NCBI GenBank assembly: GCA_030835185.1
Contig: JAUQWL010000091.1
Coordinates: 1-51,375 of the forward strand
Direction: 5' to 3'
DNA from: Solirubrobacterales bacterium
Lineage (GTDB): Bacteria > Actinomycetota > Thermoleophilia > Solirubrobacterales > 70-9
DNA: 51,375 nucleotides
A program made the position numbers and the translations under genes. Below, piece by piece: positions 45,309 through 51,375 of the stretch (position 1 is the stretch's first letter; each line of letters opens with the position of its first letter). The notes under the pieces were generated by a model, which saw nothing but the letters and a program-made list of their open reading frames with translations, searched no databases and was not told the origin of the DNA.

Positions 45309-45314
45309 GACAAT
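45309..45314 (+). promoter_or_regulatory. Putative -10 box of the DUF3159 gene
   Basis: GACAAT ends 6 nt before GTG 45321, which supports that start over the track start at 45036. Confidence 0.4.
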
Positions 45315-45320
45315 CGTGCT

Positions 45321-46025
45321 GTGAACCATTTCGACCGAGAACCAGGGGGGGCCGACGAACACGCGGTTATCGAACCCGAGCTGAACAAGAAGCAGGAGCT
45401 CAACCTGATCGACGAGATGGGCGGCCCGCAGGGCATCGCCGACTCGAGCCTTCCCGGGCTTCTCTTCGTCGCTGTCTACTCGGTCTCCGGCCAGGACCTG
45501 CAACTCTCTGCGATCGCTGCGGTCACGCTCGGGGCGGTTATCGGTGTAGTCAGGCTGGTGCGGGGGGAGTCGGCCCGCTTCGCAGCGGCGGGCTTCGTCG
45601 GGGTTGCCATCGCCGGCTTCATCGCCACCAGGACGGGCCGGGCTGAGGACTTCTTCCTGCCGGGGTTGCTGTTCAACGCCGGTTACGCAGTCGCCTACGC
45701 CGCGTCGATCGCGGTCGGCTGGCCGTTGATGGGCCTTCTGATCGGACCGATCATCGGCGACGGTATGAAGTGGCGACACGACCCGGCCAGAGTAAGGCTG
45801 TTCAATCGAATGAGCTGGATCTGGGTCGGGCTCTTCCTCACCCGCCTTGCCGTTCAGCTTCCCTTCTATTTCGCCGGATCCCTGGTCGCACTGGGAATCG
45901 CCAGGACGGTGATGGGCCTGCCGCTCTTCGCTCTGGGGATCTGGCTCTGCTACCTCCTGCTCCGACGGGAGGGAGTGGACCTGAAGGCACTCAACCCGAA
46001 GAATGCCGGAGCCGGAGAGGGCTGA
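45321..46025 (+). CDS. DUF3159 family membrane protein
   Basis: 234 residues. After a ~35-residue acidic N-terminus come about six membrane segments with the family pattern ADSSLPGLLFVAVYSVSGQDL, VRLVRGESARFA, RAEDFFLPGLLFNAGYAVAYAAS, GDGMKWRHDPARVRLFNRMSWIWVGLF and RTVMGLPLFALGIWLCYLLLRREGV. DUF3159 is a conserved actinobacterial integral membrane family without a known function. Sits between an exonuclease and a helicase gene with no obvious link. Confidence 0.88.
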   Translation: MNHFDREPGGADEHAVIEPELNKKQELNLIDEMGGPQGIADSSLPGLLFVAVYSVSGQDLQLSAIAAVTLGAVIGVVRLVRGESARFAAAGFVGVAIAGFIATRTGRAEDFFLPGLLFNAGYAVAYAASIAVGWPLMGLLIGPIIGDGMKWRHDPARVRLFNRMSWIWVGLFLTRLAVQLPFYFAGSLVALGIARTVMGLPLFALGIWLCYLLLRREGVDLKALNPKNAGAGEG

Positions 46026-46052
46026 ACCCCCGGTCCGGTCCCCTCGGAAAGG

Positions 46053-48335
<2,283 letters not shown>

Positions 48336-48345
48336 CCTGACTGGT

Positions 48346-49185
48346 ATGGCCGGCCTCCGGGACAGGACGATCGTCGTGACCGGCGGAGCCCGGGGGATCG
48401 GCCTGGCAATCTGCGAAGCTGCACGGGCCGGCGGCGCTCGTGTCGCAGTCGTCGACATCGACGGCTCCGCGGCCGCCGGGACCGCGACACGACTCGGCCC
48501 GCGCTGTCGCGGTTATGCGCTCGATGTGTGCGATGCCGCGGGCTTCACTGAACTCCTCGAATCGGTCGAGCACGACCTCGGTCCGGTCGACGTCCTGGTC
48601 AACAACGCCGGCATCGCCGAAGCATCCGCACGGATCGGCGAGCAGTCGCGCAAGATGATCGACCGCATGATCGACGTCAACCTCAGAGGGACGATCAACG
48701 GAACACTCTGCGCGCTCGCACGGATGGAGCGTCGGGGGAGCGGCCAGATCGTCAACATCGCTTCCCAGGCAGGCAGGCTCGGCGTGCCCGCTCTGGCTGC
48801 TTACACGGCTTCCAAATTCGGCGTGGTCGGATTCACCGACGCGGTCCGGTTCGAGTACCGGGAGTCTGGAGTCCGCTTCACGTGCGTCATGCCCGGACCG
48901 GCACGAACGCAGATGATGGACGGAACCCGCAGGGTGCCCCTGGTCAGGCTCGTCACACCGCAAGCCGTCGCCGCCGAAGTGATCGCGGCGATCGAACATC
49001 GCCGCGAAGAGGTCTTCGTCCCACGTTCGAGCGGCTACCTGGTCCGCTTCTCCGGCCTGCTCCCGCCGCGGTGGAGGGAACGACTGATCCGGTTCTTCGG
49101 CCTCGAAAAGGTGTATTCACAGACAGACCCGGTCACCCGTGCCGGCTACGCGGACAGGGTCGAGCGCCAGACCAGGATGCGATGA
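48346..49185 (+). CDS. Short-chain dehydrogenase/reductase (second copy type)
   Basis: 279 residues: TGGARGIGLAICEAARA (~13), Asp-bearing VVDIDGS suggesting NAD(H), NNAGIAEA, catalytic NIASQAGRLG and YTASK, and VMPGPARTQM. The C-terminal end (RLIRFFGLEKVYSQTDPVTRAGYADRV) parallels the SDR at 34281-35123, so the two are paralogues. Located just before an acyl-CoA dehydrogenase pair; this suggests lipid or steroid oxidation, but the substrate is not known. Confidence 0.9.
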   Translation: MAGLRDRTIVVTGGARGIGLAICEAARAGGARVAVVDIDGSAAAGTATRLGPRCRGYALDVCDAAGFTELLESVEHDLGPVDVLVNNAGIAEASARIGEQSRKMIDRMIDVNLRGTINGTLCALARMERRGSGQIVNIASQAGRLGVPALAAYTASKFGVVGFTDAVRFEYRESGVRFTCVMPGPARTQMMDGTRRVPLVRLVTPQAVAAEVIAAIEHRREEVFVPRSSGYLVRFSGLLPPRWRERLIRFFGLEKVYSQTDPVTRAGYADRVERQTRMR

Positions 49186-49211
49186 ACTTCAGTTGCCTCC
49201 CCCTTCTTACC

Positions 49212-49217
49212 TAGACT
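49212..49217 (+). promoter_or_regulatory. Putative -10 box of the acyl-CoA dehydrogenase pair
   Basis: TAGACT ends 7 nt before ATG 49225. No Shine-Dalgarno sequence is visible in the 39-nt gap. Confidence 0.5.
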
Positions 49218-49224
49218 CACCGGC

Positions 49225-50361
49225 ATGGACCTGACCTTCTCGCCTGAAGAGACCGAGTTCCGCGACGAGCTGAGGGGGTGGTTGACAGTCAACGCGCCCG
49301 GCGAAGAGCCCCGCGGTGACGAAGAGGCCCAGTACGCTTTCCGCAAGGCCTGGCAGCGAACCCTGTACGACGCCGGCTGGGCGGCAGTTCACTGGCCCCG
49401 GGAGTACGGCGGCCGGGACGCCACGCTGATGCAGTCGGCGATCTTCTTCGAGGAGATGGGGCGGATCGGGGCGCCGCTGCCGGCCAACGTTCTCGGGCTG
49501 CTGCTCGCCGGTCCGACGATCATGGCCTGGGGCACCGAGGAGCAGAAGGAGCGCTATCTGACGCCGATTCTCTCGGCCGATGAAATCTGGTGCCAGGGGT
49601 TCAGCGAACCGGAAGCCGGGTCGGATCTGGCCGCTGTGAAGACCAGAGCCGTTCGTGACGGCGACGACTGGGTGGTGACCGGCCAGAAGGTGTGGACCAG
49701 TGGCGCCCAGTATTCGAAGTGGTGCATGCTGGTCGCCCGGACCGATCCCGAAGCCTCCAGGCACAAGGGACTCTCCTACTTCCTGATGGACATGGACCAG
49801 GAAGCCGTTCAGGTGCGCCCGCTGGTTCAGATCACCGGCGAGGCCGAGTTCAACGAACTCTTCATGGAAGAGGCAAGGATTCCTCACGAGAACATGCTCG
49901 GCGGGCAAGGCGACGGCTGGAACGTCGCGCTGACCACACTGATGAACGAACGCTCCGGACTCGGATTCTTCCTTCAGGTCCGCCTGCGACAGCTTCTGGA
50001 CCGCCTGGTCCGCGAAGCAGGAGAAAACGGACGCATAGACGATCCGGTCGTGGCCGAAGCCCTGGGGGACATGCACGTGCGGACCGAGACCCTCCGCCTG
50101 CTCGCCTACCGTGGACTCAGCGCGATAGAACAGTACGGTCAGCCCGGTCCGGAAGGCTCGCTCACCAAGTGGCTCTGGTCGGAGACAAACCAGATGCTCG
50201 CCCAGCTTGCGGTGAGCGTGCGCGGCGCCGATTCGCTGACCACCGGCGATTCCTGGGCTTACGAGCTGCTCCGCTCGCGCGGAAATACGATCGAGGGCGG
50301 TACGACCGAAATCCTCAAGAACATCGTCGCCGAGCGCGTGCTCGGACTACCGAGGAAGTGA
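49225..50361 (+). CDS. Acyl-CoA dehydrogenase, catalytic subunit type
   Basis: 378 residues, complete ACAD: N-terminal helical domain (WAAVHWPREYGG), central FAD/substrate motif WCQGFSEPEAGSDLAAVKTRA (~130), TGQKVWTSGA, and a C-terminal helical domain ending SRGNTIEGGTTEILKNIVAERVLGL, in which the Glu of EGGT sits where MCAD-type enzymes carry the catalytic base. Forms the alpha,beta double bond of an acyl-CoA. Followed after 7 nt by a shorter ACAD, the arrangement of heteromeric enzymes such as the mycobacterial steroid-side-chain dehydrogenases. Confidence 0.94.
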   Translation: MDLTFSPEETEFRDELRGWLTVNAPGEEPRGDEEAQYAFRKAWQRTLYDAGWAAVHWPREYGGRDATLMQSAIFFEEMGRIGAPLPANVLGLLLAGPTIMAWGTEEQKERYLTPILSADEIWCQGFSEPEAGSDLAAVKTRAVRDGDDWVVTGQKVWTSGAQYSKWCMLVARTDPEASRHKGLSYFLMDMDQEAVQVRPLVQITGEAEFNELFMEEARIPHENMLGGQGDGWNVALTTLMNERSGLGFFLQVRLRQLLDRLVREAGENGRIDDPVVAEALGDMHVRTETLRLLAYRGLSAIEQYGQPGPEGSLTKWLWSETNQMLAQLAVSVRGADSLTTGDSWAYELLRSRGNTIEGGTTEILKNIVAERVLGLPRK

Positions 50362-50368
50362 GGGCACG

Positions 50369-51370
50369 ATGAGGTTCGACTTCACCGAAGACCAGCACGA
50401 GATCAAGCGTACCGCCAGGGACCTCCTCGCCTCCCGATCCACGCCGGAAAAGCAGCGCAAGGCAGCCGAAGCGGGGGAGTACGACCCTCTCGTCTGGGGG
50501 GAGCTCGTTGAGCTCGGCTGGCCCGGTGTCGCGGTCGCCGAAGAGCGCGGGGGAGGGGGCCTGGGCTTCGTCGAGCTTGCAGGGCTTATCGAGGAATCCG
50601 GATACGCCCTGCTGAACGCTCCGTTTCTCAGCAGCGCGATGTGCGCAACCGCCATCGCCGAGGCCGGAAGCGACGATCAGATGCGGAACTGGCTGCCACG
50701 ACTCGCCTCGGGCGAGTCGACGGGGGCGTTCGGACTCGACGGCGAGATCATCGCTGACGCCGCAGAGGCCGATGTGGCAGTTGTCGCCGACCGGTCAGCC
50801 GGTACGGCCCGGCTGATCGAGGCCTCTGGCAACTCGATGCCGGCGCTGAACACGATCGACCCGACGCGCCGCTACGCCAGGCTCGGGAAGGGGCTCTCGG
50901 CCGGCGAAGACATGCCCGGAGACGCCGGGCCGGCGATCGACCTGGCTGCGGTGCTGATCTCGGCCGAGCTCGTCGGAATCTGCCGGCGTGCCCTCGACAT
51001 GACCCTCGAGTACGTGAAGGACCGCAGACAGTTCGGTCGTCCCGTCGGCTCCTTCCAGGCCGTCCAGCACCGCTGTGCCCGGATGCTGCTCTTCACCGAG
51101 GGTGCGCGGGCAGATACCTACTTCGCTGCCTGGGCCGCAGACGCCGATCGCGAGCGGTTGCCGGAAGCCGCATCGCTGGCCAAATCGGCATCCTCGAAAG
51201 CGGGAGTGGAGGTGACCGGCTCTGCCATCCAGGCCCACGGCGGCATCGGCTTCACCTGGGAGGCCGACATCCACTGGTTCTACAAACGCGCCCAGCTCGA
51301 CGCGACCATGCTGGGCGACAGTACCTTCCACAATCAGCGTCTCACCCGCATCGCCAAAGACCGCCTCTGA
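50369..51370 (+). CDS. Acyl-CoA dehydrogenase-like partner subunit
   Basis: 333 residues, shorter than a classical ACAD. N-terminal domain (RFDFTEDQHEIKRTARDLLAS, GWPGVAVAEERGGGG) and C-terminal domain (VKDRRQFGRPVGSFQAVQHRCARM, IQAHGGIGFTWEADIHWFYKRA) are present, while the middle beta domain is reduced. The end reads MLGDSTFHNQRL where active enzymes have YEGTxxI, so the catalytic Glu is missing. This fits the non-catalytic FAD-holding half of an alpha2beta2 ACAD. The gene ends 5 nt before the window edge; more of the operon may follow. Confidence 0.92.
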   Translation: MRFDFTEDQHEIKRTARDLLASRSTPEKQRKAAEAGEYDPLVWGELVELGWPGVAVAEERGGGGLGFVELAGLIEESGYALLNAPFLSSAMCATAIAEAGSDDQMRNWLPRLASGESTGAFGLDGEIIADAAEADVAVVADRSAGTARLIEASGNSMPALNTIDPTRRYARLGKGLSAGEDMPGDAGPAIDLAAVLISAELVGICRRALDMTLEYVKDRRQFGRPVGSFQAVQHRCARMLLFTEGARADTYFAAWAADADRERLPEAASLAKSASSKAGVEVTGSAIQAHGGIGFTWEADIHWFYKRAQLDATMLGDSTFHNQRLTRIAKDRL

Positions 51371-51375
51371 GGCGG

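Overview
This is a high-GC, gene-dense bacterial chromosome segment, probably from an actinobacterium and most likely the Thermoleophilia/Solirubrobacterales lineage. The reasons are SepF beside a YggT-LspA cluster, the rpsB-tsf-pyrH-frr-uppS-cdsA-dxr-rseP-ispG order, a GarA-like FHA plus MerR pair, a c-di-AMP riboswitch ahead of an RlpA-like protein, and many TANNNT boxes placed 6-8 nt before start codons with no Shine-Dalgarno sequence. The lineage call is an inference from gene content; no rRNA or tRNA gene was seen.

Layout. 1-8.2 kb: end of a CCA-adding enzyme gene, pgeF, sepF, then a two-gene hydantoinase/oxoprolinase cassette (hyuA-hyuB) lying inside an otherwise envelope and division cluster, followed by the tightly overlapped proC-yggT-lspA-rluA-type genes. 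8.2-19.4 kb: a long translation/envelope/isoprenoid operon (rpsB, tsf, pyrH, frr, uppS, cdsA, dxr, rseP), an acyl-CoA synthetase, a protein with a terpene-cyclase-like QW motif, and ispG. 19.4-22.8 kb: a small decayed accessory island with two broken genes for secreted-type proteins, a short membrane protein, an intact MazEF-type toxin-antitoxin pair and an antitoxin-like fragment. The island is bracketed by two inverted copies of a roughly 60-nt hairpin element.

22.8-35.1 kb: proS, a CDP-alcohol phosphatidyltransferase, the FHA and MerR regulators, an SRPBCC protein, an alkyl-DHAP-synthase-like flavoenzyme, a membrane protein joining a sigma-like HTH to an RskA-like domain, a PaaI-type thioesterase, glutamine-dependent NAD synthetase, the riboswitch with its RlpA-like target, a 107-aa unknown, CcdA and an SDR. 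35.3-41.4 kb: the two glutamate synthase subunits. 41.5-51.4 kb: NhaA, a SanA/DUF218 protein, a CDF zinc exporter, a DnaQ-type exonuclease, a DUF3159 membrane protein, a SNF2 helicase, a second SDR and a pair of acyl-CoA dehydrogenases that look like a heteromeric enzyme.

How the genes connect: uppS, cdsA, dxr, ispG, lspA and rseP supply isoprenoid, phospholipid and membrane-protein processing functions next to the translation genes. GarA-type FHA proteins are known to control glutamate and 2-oxoglutarate metabolism, so finding one about 10 kb from gltBD is functionally suggestive. The most unusual items are the hairpin-bracketed island, the frequent leaderless-type promoters, the tandem-repeat tail on ribosomal protein S2, the HTH-TM-RskA fusion, and the QW-motif protein between isoprenoid genes.
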